Shown: positions 13,491-20,828, counted from the stretch's first letter. The stretch is 21,278 nucleotides of DNA from CAIXDB01 sp038327915 (GCA_038327915.1 JBBQLO010000012.1:1-21278); one strand, 5' to 3'. The notes: generated from the letters alone by a model not told the origin. Program-made: numbers and translations.

Positions 13491-15320
13491 ATGATACTTT
13501 TTCTTTTATCTCTTCTTGCGGGTGTACTCACCGTTCTTGCTCCATGTACGATTTCCCTTCTCCCTATCATTGTTGGGGGTTCAGTGGGAGATGATCGTAG
13601 TTTCAAACGTGCACTCGTAGTGACGGGTTCACTTGGTCTTTCCGTTATTCTATTTACCTTCATATTAAAAGTGAGTACTGCTTTTATTGCCGTACCACAA
13701 GAATTTTGGCAAATACTTTCGGGAGTAATCATTATTGCCCTCGGTATCACCACCGTATTTCCATCTCTCTACGAGAAATTACCTTTCATCAATAAACTTA
13801 ATTTGAGCTCTAATAAAGTTCTTGCTACGGGATATAAAAAGCAAAGTTTTATGGGTGATATTATTGTGGGTGCCGCACTCGGTCCCGTCTTTTCAAGCTG
13901 TAGCCCTACTTATTTTCTCATTCTTGCCACTGTCCTACCTGCAAGTTTCTTACTAGGATTTGTCTATTTGTTAGCTTACTCCATTGGACTGTGCGGTGGG
14001 CTTCTCGTGGCAACCCTTACTGGTCAAAAAATTCTGGAAAAACTTGGCGTTGCATCAAACCCACATGGATGGTTTAAGCGCTCAATTGGTGTCTTGTTTC
14101 TTTTGGTCGGTATCGCGATTCTTTTTGGCTACGACAAAAAACTTGAGCTCGCTGTCGCCTCGCACATATTTGATGTAACAACCATTGAACAGAAATTATT
14201 GGTTGCTCAAAATAGTTCAAAATCTAGCATACCAAACCCAACAGAAAATTCTGCACAACAAGCCAGTGGCTCAGATCCTGTAACTGCACAAACAGGAGGG
14301 CATCAAATTTTAGCATTACCATTGGCTGATTCAACTGCACGCATAGCATCAAAATCACGTACATTCACTAGAGTTCCGGAGATATCAAAACCAAGTGGGT
14401 TTATTAATACCGATGGATCTCCCGTCACTTTAAAACAATTTGTTGGCAAGAAAGTAATTCTCGTAGACTTTTGGACATATAGTTGTATTAATTGCCAACG
14501 CACACTTCCCTATGTTAAAGCATGGTACGACAAATACCATGATCAAGGGCTTGAGATAGTGAGTATACACACACCAGAGTTCGCCTTTGAACACGTTTTG
14601 ACTAACGTTCAAAAATATGTAAACGATAATGGTATTAAATATCCCGTCGTGCTGGACAATGACTACGGCACATGGACTGCATTCGGTAATCAATTTTGGC
14701 CACGCAAGTATCTTGTAGATATTGACGGATTTATTGTCTACGACCATGCAGGCGAGGGTGACTACGATGTAACAGAAAAAGCAATTCAAAAAGCGTTGAC
14801 TGAACGCGCTTCTGTTCTAGGAACTTCAGTGTCTGTCTCAGGAAATGCAACACCTAAAGACGTCGTAGTTGCTGATTCATCGAAAATAGGAAGTCGAGAA
14901 ACATATTTTGGATCAGCTAGAAATGAGTACCTCACAAATGGATTACCTCGTACTTCCGGCACTCAAAATCTTACTGTTCCAGCAGATATATCTTCGAACA
15001 AACTCTATTTAGGTGGGAGTTGGAATTTTGCTCCTGAGTATGCTGTGTCAAAAGAATTAAACACAAAGATCATTTACAAGTATCAAGCAAAAAATGTCTA
15101 TTTTGTCGCAAGTTCGGATTCCGGCGTAAAACTCAAAATATTGCTTGACGGTAAACCAATAGGGATATTAGCTGGAGCAGACGTTTCTGTCGATGGTACA
15201 GTAACTATAAAAGAAAATCGTTTATACAAACTTGTAAACGGATCTGACTATAGTCAGCACACGCTTGAAATACAAGTTGAAAATGCCGGACTGAATGCGT
15301 ATACATTTACATTTGGCTAA
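13491..15320 (+). CDS. DipZ-type thiol-disulfide protein: CcdA, redoxin and C-terminal beta domain
   Basis: 609 aa in three parts. Residues 1-215: CcdA/DsbD-type membrane domain with six helices and its paired cysteines, Cys19 (LAPCTISLLP) and Cys137 (FSSCSPTYF). Residues about 240-290: a polar linker. Residues 300-437: a thioredoxin/TlpA-like redoxin with Cys332-Ile-Asn-Cys335 (WTYSCINCQRTLPY) and FWPRKYLVD. Residues about 468-609: a beta-rich domain (RETYFGSARNEYL, then GSWNFAPEYAV) typical of DipZ C-termini. The protein should carry electrons from cytoplasmic thiols across the membrane to the external redoxin. It is first in the accessory block, 53 bp before the DM13 gene. TTGACT and TATACT sequences lie upstream but no convincing pair. 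Confidence 0.92.
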   Translation: MILFLLSLLAGVLTVLAPCTISLLPIIVGGSVGDDRSFKRALVVTGSLGLSVILFTFILKVSTAFIAVPQEFWQILSGVIIIALGITTVFPSLYEKLPFINKLNLSSNKVLATGYKKQSFMGDIIVGAALGPVFSSCSPTYFLILATVLPASFLLGFVYLLAYSIGLCGGLLVATLTGQKILEKLGVASNPHGWFKRSIGVLFLLVGIAILFGYDKKLELAVASHIFDVTTIEQKLLVAQNSSKSSIPNPTENSAQQASGSDPVTAQTGGHQILALPLADSTARIASKSRTFTRVPEISKPSGFINTDGSPVTLKQFVGKKVILVDFWTYSCINCQRTLPYVKAWYDKYHDQGLEIVSIHTPEFAFEHVLTNVQKYVNDNGIKYPVVLDNDYGTWTAFGNQFWPRKYLVDIDGFIVYDHAGEGDYDVTEKAIQKALTERASVLGTSVSVSGNATPKDVVVADSSKIGSRETYFGSARNEYLTNGLPRTSGTQNLTVPADISSNKLYLGGSWNFAPEYAVSKELNTKIIYKYQAKNVYFVASSDSGVKLKILLDGKPIGILAGADVSVDGTVTIKENRLYKLVNGSDYSQHTLEIQVENAGLNAYTFTFG

Positions 15321-15342
15321 AAATTTGGTTAGAATTGGATTA

Positions 15343-15370
15343 TTAACATCCTCGTATATATTCTTATAAT
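15343..15370 (+). promoter_or_regulatory. Promoter before the DM13 gene
   Basis: TTAACA (15343-15348), 16-bp spacer, perfect TATAAT (15365-15370). Only 3 nt separate the -10 from the ATG, closer than a normal leaderless start, so the true start point is uncertain. Confidence 0.4.
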
Positions 15371-15373
15371 TTC

Positions 15374-15883
15374 ATGACTAAAAAAATACTAATTATCCTT
15401 GGAATCTTAGTGCTATCAGGTATTGGTTACTATGCAATCTCTCCGCTGTTCAACAATATTAAAGCGTATGAGGTGCTACCAGGAAATGAGCCCTCACAAA
15501 AACTGACTTCGAAGAATACACCAATTTCGAATGATACAATGGACCGTAATGCTTCGGACACAGATCCTGTAATGAAATATGAAGTTGGAAAGGTAATGGG
15601 ATCGTTTGGTCACCCCGCATCAGGAACTGCTCGCATTATTGAAACAGGTGGAAAGAAATATATTCGTTACGAAAATTTTAAGACAATAAACGGTCCTGAT
15701 ATATATGTGTATCTTTCAAAAGATTTAGATGCAAAAAATTATATTAGTCTTGGTAAGTTGAAAGCAACAGAAGGTAACATTAATTATGAAATTCCAGCGA
15801 GCACAAATCCAAGTGACTATACGTATGTGTTGACATGGTGTAGGACATTTGGAGTACTCTTTAATTCTACAAAAATAAATTAA
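15374..15883 (+). CDS. Membrane-anchored DM13 domain protein
   Basis: 169 aa. An N-terminal anchor (residues 4-23) and a linker are followed by a DM13 domain (about 70-169): GSFGHPASGTARII, YIRYENFKTINGPDIYVYLS, ISLGKLKATEGNINYEIP and the final WCRTFGVLF with the single conserved cysteine. DM13 is a small domain proposed to take part in redox or electron transfer outside the membrane. It follows the DipZ-type gene by 53 bp, so the two probably form one extracytoplasmic redox unit, with DipZ possibly keeping the DM13 cysteine reduced; this partnership is inference. Confidence 0.88.
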   Translation: MTKKILIILGILVLSGIGYYAISPLFNNIKAYEVLPGNEPSQKLTSKNTPISNDTMDRNASDTDPVMKYEVGKVMGSFGHPASGTARIIETGGKKYIRYENFKTINGPDIYVYLSKDLDAKNYISLGKLKATEGNINYEIPASTNPSDYTYVLTWCRTFGVLFNSTKIN

Positions 15884-15959
15884 TGATACTTTTTCTGAAA
15901 GTAATATATGATCTTATCGCTATTCAATTCGGCAACGAGAGTGGTATATTATAATTGCA

Positions 15960-15989
15960 TTGAAGATTTTATATCGCGTACTATATACT
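15960..15989 (+). promoter_or_regulatory. Promoter of the XRE regulator operon
   Basis: TTGAAG (15960-15965), 18-bp spacer, TATACT (15984-15989). The predicted transcript starts about 7 nt before the ATG. A second -10-like TATAAT lies at 15995-16000. The -10 is the left arm of the palindrome at 15984-15998. Confidence 0.45.
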
Positions 15990-15998
15990 AGCAGTATA
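15984..15998. promoter_or_regulatory. Palindromic operator candidate TATACT-AGC-AGTATA
   Basis: Perfect 6-bp arms, 3-nt centre, ending 5 bp before the ATG of the XRE regulator and covering its -10. This is the position expected for autorepression. The same arms and spacing occur at 12273-12287. Confidence 0.55.
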
Positions 15999-16003
15999 AT
16001 ATT

Positions 16004-16216
16004 ATGAGAGAATACATAACGAACGAAGTGAATATGTTGCGTCAAGAAAGAGGTGTGACTCAAGAAGATTTTGCGTCTTCAATTGGGGTTACCCGACAGA
16101 CAGTTATCGCAATCGAGAAGGGCAATTATTCCCCTTCGGTACTTCTTGCACTTAAAATCGCGAAGTATTTTCAATTACCAGTAGAAAAAATCTTTAAAAT
16201 TTCATATGGCAAATAA
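16004..16216 (+). CDS. XRE-family helix-turn-helix transcription regulator
   Basis: 70 aa, almost entirely one HTH_3 domain: LRQERGVTQEDFASSIGVTRQTVIAIEKGNYSPS, with recognition helix VTRQTVIAIEKG (residues about 28-39) and a closing helix LALKIAKYFQLPVEKIF. Proteins of this size (YozG-like) bind DNA as dimers and are commonly encoded with a small membrane protein, as here: the next gene overlaps by 11 bp. No ligand domain is present. A palindrome over its own promoter suggests autoregulation, and an identical one before the DinB-like gene suggests a second target. Confidence 0.9.
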   Translation: MREYITNEVNMLRQERGVTQEDFASSIGVTRQTVIAIEKGNYSPSVLLALKIAKYFQLPVEKIFKISYGK

Positions 16217-16571
16217 CACTTTCAGCGAGGGGGCAGTCTCTGCAATTCTTGTCATACTTTTGGTCGCGATAGCAAATCCGTATCACCTGTGGATGCCTAA
16301 CATGTTGCACCTCACAATGCTCGCAATTACGCTCGTTGTTTTTGGTTTATTGGCGGCTTTCGTGTTGAGAGAGGGGGCTGTCGACGAACGCGAGAGTACT
16401 CACAGAATGCTTGCAGGACGGACGGCATTTTTAACAGGCACTGCCACTCTTATAGCCGGCATTGTGTATCAAAGTTATTTCGACATTCTAGATATATGGC
16501 TCGTACTCGTGTTGGTAGTTATGGTTATGGCGAAAATTACAGCTCGTTTTTATAGCGATCGAAACTACTAA
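16206..16571 (+). CDS. Four-helix membrane protein, partner of the XRE regulator
   Basis: 121 aa with four predicted helices (about 10-30, 33-54, 73-92, 94-111). Between helices 2 and 3 is VDERESTHRMLAGR; a DER-E sequence at this place is typical of small DUF2178-like membrane proteins that occur beside YozG-type regulators. The start codon is inside the end of the regulator gene (11-bp overlap, other frame), so the two are translationally coupled. The protein may sense a membrane signal and control the regulator, but that is inference. Confidence 0.75.
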   Translation: MANNTFSEGAVSAILVILLVAIANPYHLWMPNMLHLTMLAITLVVFGLLAAFVLREGAVDERESTHRMLAGRTAFLTGTATLIAGIVYQSYFDILDIWLVLVLVVMVMAKITARFYSDRNY

Positions 16572-16602
16572 GAAAGTGCAAGTTATCCACAGGAAAAAAG
16601 GC

Positions 16603-16662
16603 TTTACATATTTTTTCGTCTATGTAAAATTAAATAAATGTAAAGTATTCTTTACATTTATT
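16603..16662. promoter_or_regulatory. Cluster of four TTTACAT/ATGTAAA half-sites
   Basis: TTTACATA (16603-16610) faces TATGTAAA (16621-16628). Then a perfect inverted repeat with 13-bp arms, AATAAATGTAAAG (16633-16645) and CTTTACATTTATT (16650-16662), spaced by TATT. The last half-site supplies the probable -35 (TTTACA) of the gene at 16686. Confidence 0.55.
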
Positions 16663-16680
16663 ATAAGTTAATATTATAAA
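16651..16680 (+). promoter_or_regulatory. Promoter of the Met/His-rich protein gene
   Basis: TTTACA (16651-16656), 18-bp spacer, TATAAA (16675-16680), 5 nt before ATG. The -35 is embedded in the right arm of the inverted repeat, so a bound protein would block or recruit polymerase. Confidence 0.45.
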
Positions 16681-16685
16681 TATAT

Positions 16686-17189
16686 ATGAAAAATAAAATA
16701 TTAGTTGTGGGAAGTGCGGCCGCAGTATGTATGTCATTTGCATTTGCGTACATCGCGTTTGCATCAGATGTGACAGGCGGTGCTGCAATGCAGGGTGACA
16801 GCATGATGCATAAAGATGCGACACCAAGTTCAATGATGATGATGCACCCACCTGCACCAATGATTTTGAACATTGGGAATGACGGCATGGGTCGTTTGCG
16901 AGGGGTTGTTGCTTCAGTGAGCACAACATCAATAACCGTTGCAACATGGGGAGGTGTGTGGACTATCAACGCGGGGACAGACACACAACTTCTACCAGGA
17001 GGGTCTTCTCTTGCCAGTATAAAAGTTGGTGATTACGTAGGTGCAGCAGGTTCTGTCTCTGAAAACGGACCGACAATGACGGCGAAAATAATTCGTGATT
17101 GGACGACAAAGAATGTCATGGCGCATGACACCATGATGAAAGACGGCCACATGAAAGCAGGCACCAAGAACGACGTGATGACACACTAG
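16686..17189 (+). CDS. Exported Met/His-rich DUF5666-like protein
   Basis: 167 aa. Signal peptide about 1-27 (ends AFA). A Met/His-rich stretch follows (Met35, Met40, Met41, His42, Met50-53, His54, Met59), then a small beta-barrel of DUF5666 type (residues about 68-138: GRLRGVVASVSTTSITV, then SIKVGDYVGAAGSV), then a second Met/His-rich tail (Met145, His147, Met150, Met151, His155, Met156, Met165, His167). Clusters of Met and His outside the membrane are typical of copper(I)/copper(II) or silver binding, so metal storage or detoxification is a reasonable guess. It has its own promoter with a half-site cluster and its own terminator. The family's function is not established. Confidence 0.75.
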   Translation: MKNKILVVGSAAAVCMSFAFAYIAFASDVTGGAAMQGDSMMHKDATPSSMMMMHPPAPMILNIGNDGMGRLRGVVASVSTTSITVATWGGVWTINAGTDTQLLPGGSSLASIKVGDYVGAAGSVSENGPTMTAKIIRDWTTKNVMAHDTMMKDGHMKAGTKNDVMTH

Positions 17190-17231
17190 GTTCGACCACA
17201 ACTTAATGTGGAAGGGATAATTAAAACTGAG

Positions 17232-17268
17232 AATCCGCCAAGTAAGTTAAAGACTGGGCGGATTTTTT
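17232..17268 (+). terminator. Terminator of the Met/His-rich protein gene
   Basis: AATCCGCC / GGCGGATT stem with a 17-nt interior that can pair further (AGT/ACT), followed by six T. About 40 nt after the stop codon. Confidence 0.8.
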
Positions 17269-17372
17269 GTATAACGTATGTCGTAGACGTTGTCAGGGTC
17301 AAGAAATTCTTTGAGAAAGAAAAAAATATTTGTGATCGACTCTCTCTACGACCACACACATACTAAAATTTC

Positions 17373-17723
17373 TTACAAAGAAGGGTCTTGAGGAACCGTC
17401 ATCTTACCGTCGTGAAAAAGTCCTGTCGCCGTTCGACGTGCGTCGAGCAAGTGAGTCGTTTGTTGTAAAAGTTGCACATTAATAACAAGCGGATGTTGAA
17501 CGACATCGAGAGAAACGGTAAAAAAACGACGAGTTGTAATACCGTAATAGAGGTAACAAGAGATCCCTGCTGAAACAAAAAACATAAAAATAAAAAGGGT
17601 AAGTACCACAAGCCAGTCTCTCTTTGGATTACTGACTTGTTTGAGATAAGAGGGTTCTCTGCCTTTGAAAAAGGGCATGTTAGTCGAGATCAATTTTAAA
17701 ATATCATGTATATCTTTATTCAT
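17373..17723 (-). CDS. Small membrane protein at the end of the pilMNO operon
   Basis: 116 aa. A cytoplasmic N-terminus of about 37 residues (with PFFKGREPSYL), one membrane span (about 38-61), and a C-terminal part outside. It begins 5 bp after the pilO stop codon, in the place where pilP or another pilus assembly gene is found. The sequence does not resemble the PilP lipoprotein: no lipobox is present. I take it as a lineage-specific pilus-associated protein; this rests on position only. Confidence 0.6.
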   Translation of the reverse strand: MNKDIHDILKLISTNMPFFKGREPSYLKQVSNPKRDWLVVLTLFIFMFFVSAGISCYLYYGITTRRFFTVSLDVVQHPLVINVQLLQQTTHLLDARRTATGLFHDGKMTVPQDPSL

Positions 17724-17728
17724 AGTGA

Positions 17729-18304
17729 TTATATATGTTTTAAAACTCTCATTTCAAACAACCCCGCCCACTCAGAATTATTTTTGGAGGTTATTGGTGC
17801 AGAAGGAGAACCCCCATCTGAAATAGATTGAGAATTAAGCATGTCAAAATGTTCAATTCTTAGTTGGTATGGAAGAGACTCTACTTCTCCTAAAAACTGA
17901 TATGTATTTCCCCAGGATCCTTTAGTCTTTGCTTTTATTTTAAGAAATGTCATCTGACTTCCTGCAAGTAGTGGATCATCTTCAATGGAGAGAGAATCGA
18001 TAGAAATAGTGATACCTTGACTACGTGCGGAAGATTCAATCTGTTCGATCAATACAATATCACCATCCGTTGCAACAATTGAATTACTAACCTTGTTTAT
18101 ATCAGGATTAGCCGCGAAAACCAATTTATCTGTGGAACTGACATATTGTTGTTTCTTAAAACTAACCACAACATCATACTCCCCTTTTGAAGCAGTCTCG
18201 TTTGTATTTTTTATATACTGAAATAGCTGGTAGTACACGAAGGCAAGAGCTACACCTAAGAGTACGACAAAAATAAGTATTTTTTTGTGAAGAGAAAAAG
18301 TCAT
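17729..18304 (-). CDS. PilO-like type IV pilus inner-membrane protein
   Basis: 191 aa. Short cytoplasmic start, one membrane span (about 9-27), then an extracytoplasmic part ending in a ferredoxin-like domain (GSWGNTYQFLGEVESLPYQLRIEHFDML matches the PilO strand-helix-strand pattern). PilO pairs with PilN to link the cytoplasmic PilM ring to the pilus machinery. The start overlaps the pilN stop by 4 bp (ATGA). The identification relies on both weak sequence pattern and gene order. Confidence 0.75.
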   Translation of the reverse strand: MTFSLHKKILIFVVLLGVALAFVYYQLFQYIKNTNETASKGEYDVVVSFKKQQYVSSTDKLVFAANPDINKVSNSIVATDGDIVLIEQIESSARSQGITISIDSLSIEDDPLLAGSQMTFLKIKAKTKGSWGNTYQFLGEVESLPYQLRIEHFDMLNSQSISDGGSPSAPITSKNNSEWAGLFEMRVLKHI

Positions 18305-18888
18305 GGATGTGAATGTGTTTGCACAAGTTGAGACATAATTGAAAGTGTAAGTGAAAAAGGAATATGTGCATCTTTAGCCAAGTCCGATACTGGTAAAGTC
18401 ACACTTGCAAATACTTCTGAGTTTTTCAAGTTTTTCTGAAAAAGTGCCAAAGCTTCACGATTGTCTGCAATTCCTCTCACCACAACGAGTGCTGTGGAAG
18501 TAGAAACTGCACTGTACGAAAACTCGACCACATGCACAAGCGCAGTTTTCTCACGAACTACAGATGTAATAAGTGGGCCGACCGACACATATGGTATGAC
18601 AGAAGTGATGACTTGTAATTTTTTATTAGTCTCCGTAATAGTATCCATCGAAGTTACCTTTCCTCCAACCGCCGCCCTCATACGCAACGCGAGCTCTGTA
18701 GCTTGTTGTACCCTAACTTGTTCTTGAACATCTTTGACTCTTTCAGTTGATATGACCAACGATGGTACGAGAAATACAATGAGCGACAATTCAACACACA
18801 CAAAAAAACATGCACCGACAACATACAGTCGCATGCGGTACGATGAGACAAGAGCTCGTTTTAAATTTTCGGGAAGTACGTTAAACAT
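18301..18888 (-). CDS. PilN-like type IV pilus inner-membrane protein
   Basis: 195 aa. Basic N-terminus, one membrane span (about 21-46), a helical segment (about 47-75), then an alpha/beta domain (LVHVVEFSYSAVSTSTALVVVRGIADNREALALFQKNLKNS) with the PilN 'V-x-G-x-A-x-x-x-x-x-L-x-x-F-x-x-x-L' pattern. PilN normally binds PilM through a short N-terminal peptide; the N-terminus here (MFNVLPENLKRAL) resembles that F-N-L-L-P motif. It lies 7 bp after pilM and overlaps pilO. A -10 hexamer overlaps the pilM stop codon. Confidence 0.82.
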   Translation of the reverse strand: MFNVLPENLKRALVSSYRMRLYVVGACFFVCVELSLIVFLVPSLVISTERVKDVQEQVRVQQATELALRMRAAVGGKVTSMDTITETNKKLQVITSVIPYVSVGPLITSVVREKTALVHVVEFSYSAVSTSTALVVVRGIADNREALALFQKNLKNSEVFASVTLPVSDLAKDAHIPFSLTLSIMSQLVQTHSHP

Positions 18889-18894
18889 ACTCGT

Positions 18895-18900
18895 GTTATA
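18895..18900 (-). promoter_or_regulatory. -10 element (TATAAC) 6 nt before pilN
   Basis: Minus strand TTGATATAAC, ACGAGT, ATG. The hexamer includes the TAA stop codon of pilM. It may give a secondary, leaderless start inside the operon. Confidence 0.3.
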
Positions 18901-19867
18901 TCAACATATCGCACGGCAAAGCCAATCCTACGGAAGCTCCAAAACGTAGCGAATCAATAAAAGGAATGGTGGGAATGCTTTCTCGTATATCAAAAGCGTT
19001 AACCCACACATTTCCAATACGAGTAGGGGTTTTGTGGGCCGAAAATAAATGTGACACTATTTCATCGGCAACATTTTCACCACAGACCACTATCTGAGTA
19101 ATTTTTTTGTGAGGATCGTGCATGTTTTCTTTGAGCGTGTGCCAGTACAGGTAAAGTTTATTTATTTCCTGAGAAAGCTTTCCATACTCGCCCTTATCGT
19201 GAGAAACCGCGAGGGTAGAAGTAAAATGAACTATTCTTTTATACGCAACATACAGACCTACATTATCGTGTCCAAAATGCACAATAAGGTTTGTGCCGAG
19301 CATGTCTACAGGAATAAGAGCACGAACCATAGCTTGAGATTCAATCTCTAATGACAAAATAGGTAATTCTGCTTTTTGCATCGTTTCTACATATCGAGAG
19401 ACAATACTCGAAGGTAATGCAGAGACAATAACATCAACATGGTCCTCGTGACCGTGAATGTCGGCAACTGCATAGTCAAACATGAGTTCAGAAGCAGGCA
19501 ATGGTACGTTGTCTTCGATTGTAAATTCAATCGAATCGCGAACCTTCTTAGCATCTACACGCGGAATTTTAGTGGTAAAAAGATAAGCTTTTTCCTCTGG
19601 TAAAGAGGTTTTTATGTATCCGAGATTGAGATCTTTTTTTAATTTTGAAAGTATATTCACTATTTCCTCCTGGTTTTGTATATAACCAGACACAACACTT
19701 CCGGGAGTAATACTACGTTCGCCCCATCTTTTGACGTAAAGCGAACCAGCACTATTTCTTTCAAACTGAATACAGCGTATAGAAGTATCTGAAATAGAAA
19801 GACCTGCATATGGAACATCAAGAAACGCGGGTGGAGGGAAAAAATCAAAAAGTTTTTTCAATTTCAT
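18896..19867 (-). CDS. pilM: PilM-like type IV pilus assembly ATPase-fold protein
   Basis: 323 aa with the actin/FtsA-like fold of PilM: the N-terminal phosphate-loop region GLSISDTSIRCIQF, the SLPEEKAYLFTTKIP and IEFTIEDNVPLP segments that are PilM hallmarks, LEIESQAMVRALI, and the second nucleotide-site region NLIVHFGHDNVGLYV. PilM sits in the cytoplasm and holds PilN. The protein is slightly shorter than the usual 350 residues. It is the first pil gene; genes for the pilus motor and pilins are not in this window. Confidence 0.88.
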   Translation of the reverse strand: MKLKKLFDFFPPPAFLDVPYAGLSISDTSIRCIQFERNSAGSLYVKRWGERSITPGSVVSGYIQNQEEIVNILSKLKKDLNLGYIKTSLPEEKAYLFTTKIPRVDAKKVRDSIEFTIEDNVPLPASELMFDYAVADIHGHEDHVDVIVSALPSSIVSRYVETMQKAELPILSLEIESQAMVRALIPVDMLGTNLIVHFGHDNVGLYVAYKRIVHFTSTLAVSHDKGEYGKLSQEINKLYLYWHTLKENMHDPHKKITQIVVCGENVADEIVSHLFSAHKTPTRIGNVWVNAFDIRESIPTIPFIDSLRFGASVGLALPCDMLI

Positions 19868-19874
19868 ATACTAA

Positions 19875-19880
19875 ATTATA
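19875..19880 (-). promoter_or_regulatory. -10 element (TATAAT) 7 nt before pilM
   Basis: Minus strand CTGTATAATTTAGTATATG. Perfect hexamer, leaderless spacing, in the 58-bp gap after the tRNA-binding protein gene. The -35 region is weak. Confidence 0.5.
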
Positions 19881-19925
19881 CAGTAAATAGAAAAATTATG
19901 TGGATATTGTCCACCGCACACACCT

Positions 19926-20264
19926 TTACTTGACAGTGCTTCCCGCCGGGACGTTTTGGGAAGTTTCCAAAAGCGAGAAAAAGTTATTCTCTCCTTCCCC
20001 ACTTACCGCGAGTATCATACCCTGGCTTTCAAGACCACGGATCACTCGTGGCTCAAGATTGTATGCGAATGCACATCTTTTACCGACAAGCGTGTCGATA
20101 TCTGAAAAATACGAAGCAATACCCGAAACAATAACTCGCAAGCCACCTGTGTCTCCAAAATCCACCGACAATTTTAAAAGTCTGTCAGCATCAGCTACTT
20201 TTTCGACAGCAAGTATGTGTCCAATCTTTATTTCCAATTTTTTAAACTCATCAAGAGTGATCAT
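19926..20264 (-). CDS. Free-standing EMAP-II/Trbp111-type tRNA-binding protein
   Basis: 112 aa, a single OB-fold tRNA-binding domain: LEIKIGHILAVEKVADADRLLKLSVD, LRVIVSGIA, the LVGKRCAFAYNLEPRVIRGLESQGMILA motif, and a C-terminal PAGSTV. This domain is the C-terminal part of many bacterial methionyl-tRNA synthetases; on its own it dimerises and binds tRNA (Trbp111, annotated as MetRS beta subunit). MetRS is not in this window; a shortened metG elsewhere would support partnership. The start overlaps the ruvX stop by 4 bp, so the genes are coupled. Confidence 0.88.
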   Translation of the reverse strand: MITLDEFKKLEIKIGHILAVEKVADADRLLKLSVDFGDTGGLRVIVSGIASYFSDIDTLVGKRCAFAYNLEPRVIRGLESQGMILAVSGEGENNFFSLLETSQNVPAGSTVK

Positions 20265-20656
20265 GTGTGTGTTTGATTATTTTTTACATCTAAATAACTT
20301 TTTAATATGATAGCTGCCGCAGAAGCATCGAGCATGCTATTTTTGCCTTGAATTTGCTTTGCCTCGAGGGATGAAAGAAACTCAGGGTGAAGGTGTACCG
20401 ACAGACCAGTATGATCTGCGAGCGCACCCACAAAAGGCTTAATCTTATTCATAATTTTATTTTCTCCTTGTTCAAAATTTTTTGACTCCCCTACCACAAT
20501 CTCAGAAATGGATTGTTTTGTACATATACCTCGGATTTCATCCAAAAGACTCGTTGTATTTTCTAAAACAATCAAAGGAAAAGCAAATGAATTAGAATCA
20601 TCAGAAAAAGCCAGCCCCACTCGTTTCTCCCCGTAGTCGATACCGAGATATTTCAT
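20261..20656 (-). CDS. ruvX: Holliday junction resolvase-like protein / pre-16S rRNA nuclease, YqgF family
   Basis: 131 aa. RNase H-like fold with acidic Asp7 in GIDYGEKRVGLAFSD, the VVGES strand (usual VVGLP), Glu92 in PEFLSSLEA (usual DERLTT-x-EA) and Asp110 in LDASAAAIIL. Family members trim 16S rRNA 5' ends and have been linked to Holliday junctions. All three acidic positions are present, but two conserved loops are altered. The gene is divergent from tRNA-Ser. A weak -10 (TAGTAT) lies 6 nt before the ATG. Confidence 0.93.
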   Translation of the reverse strand: MKYLGIDYGEKRVGLAFSDDSNSFAFPLIVLENTTSLLDEIRGICTKQSISEIVVGESKNFEQGENKIMNKIKPFVGALADHTGLSVHLHPEFLSSLEAKQIQGKNSMLDASAAAIILKSYLDVKNNQTHT

Positions 20657-20684
20657 ACTAACATACTACCTCACTCTCTTCACC

Positions 20685-20712
20685 TTGCATACTGGACGTT
20701 TTTTGCTATGCT
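20685..20712 (+). promoter_or_regulatory. Probable promoter of tRNA-Ser
   Basis: TTGCAT (20685-20690), 16-bp spacer, TATGCT (20707-20712), about 25 nt before the mature 5' end. Moderate match. Confidence 0.4.
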
Positions 20713-20737
20713 AAAAGAATCGTGTAGAAATAAAATT

Positions 20738-20828
20738 GGAGGAATGGCTCGAGAGGTTTAAGGCACCGCTCTTGAAAAGCGGAATCTGGGCAACTGGATC
20801 GTGAGTTCGAATCTCACTTCCTCCGCCA
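20738..20828 (+). tRNA. tRNA-Ser (anticodon TGA)
   Basis: Acceptor GGAGGAA / TTCCTCC with G73 and encoded CCA, anticodon stem CCGCT / AGCGG with loop CTTGAAA, long variable arm (ATCTGGGCAACTGGATC) and T-arm GTGAG / CTCAC. The 3' end overlaps the stop codon of the recombinase fragment on the other strand. Confidence 0.96.

Noticed and set aside
16583..16591. Perfect DnaA-box sequence TTATCCACA
   Set aside because: Only one perfect copy; near-matches elsewhere (around 837, 13412, 19902) are scattered. No cluster, no AT-rich unwinding repeats and no dnaA or dnaN nearby, so no origin is claimed.
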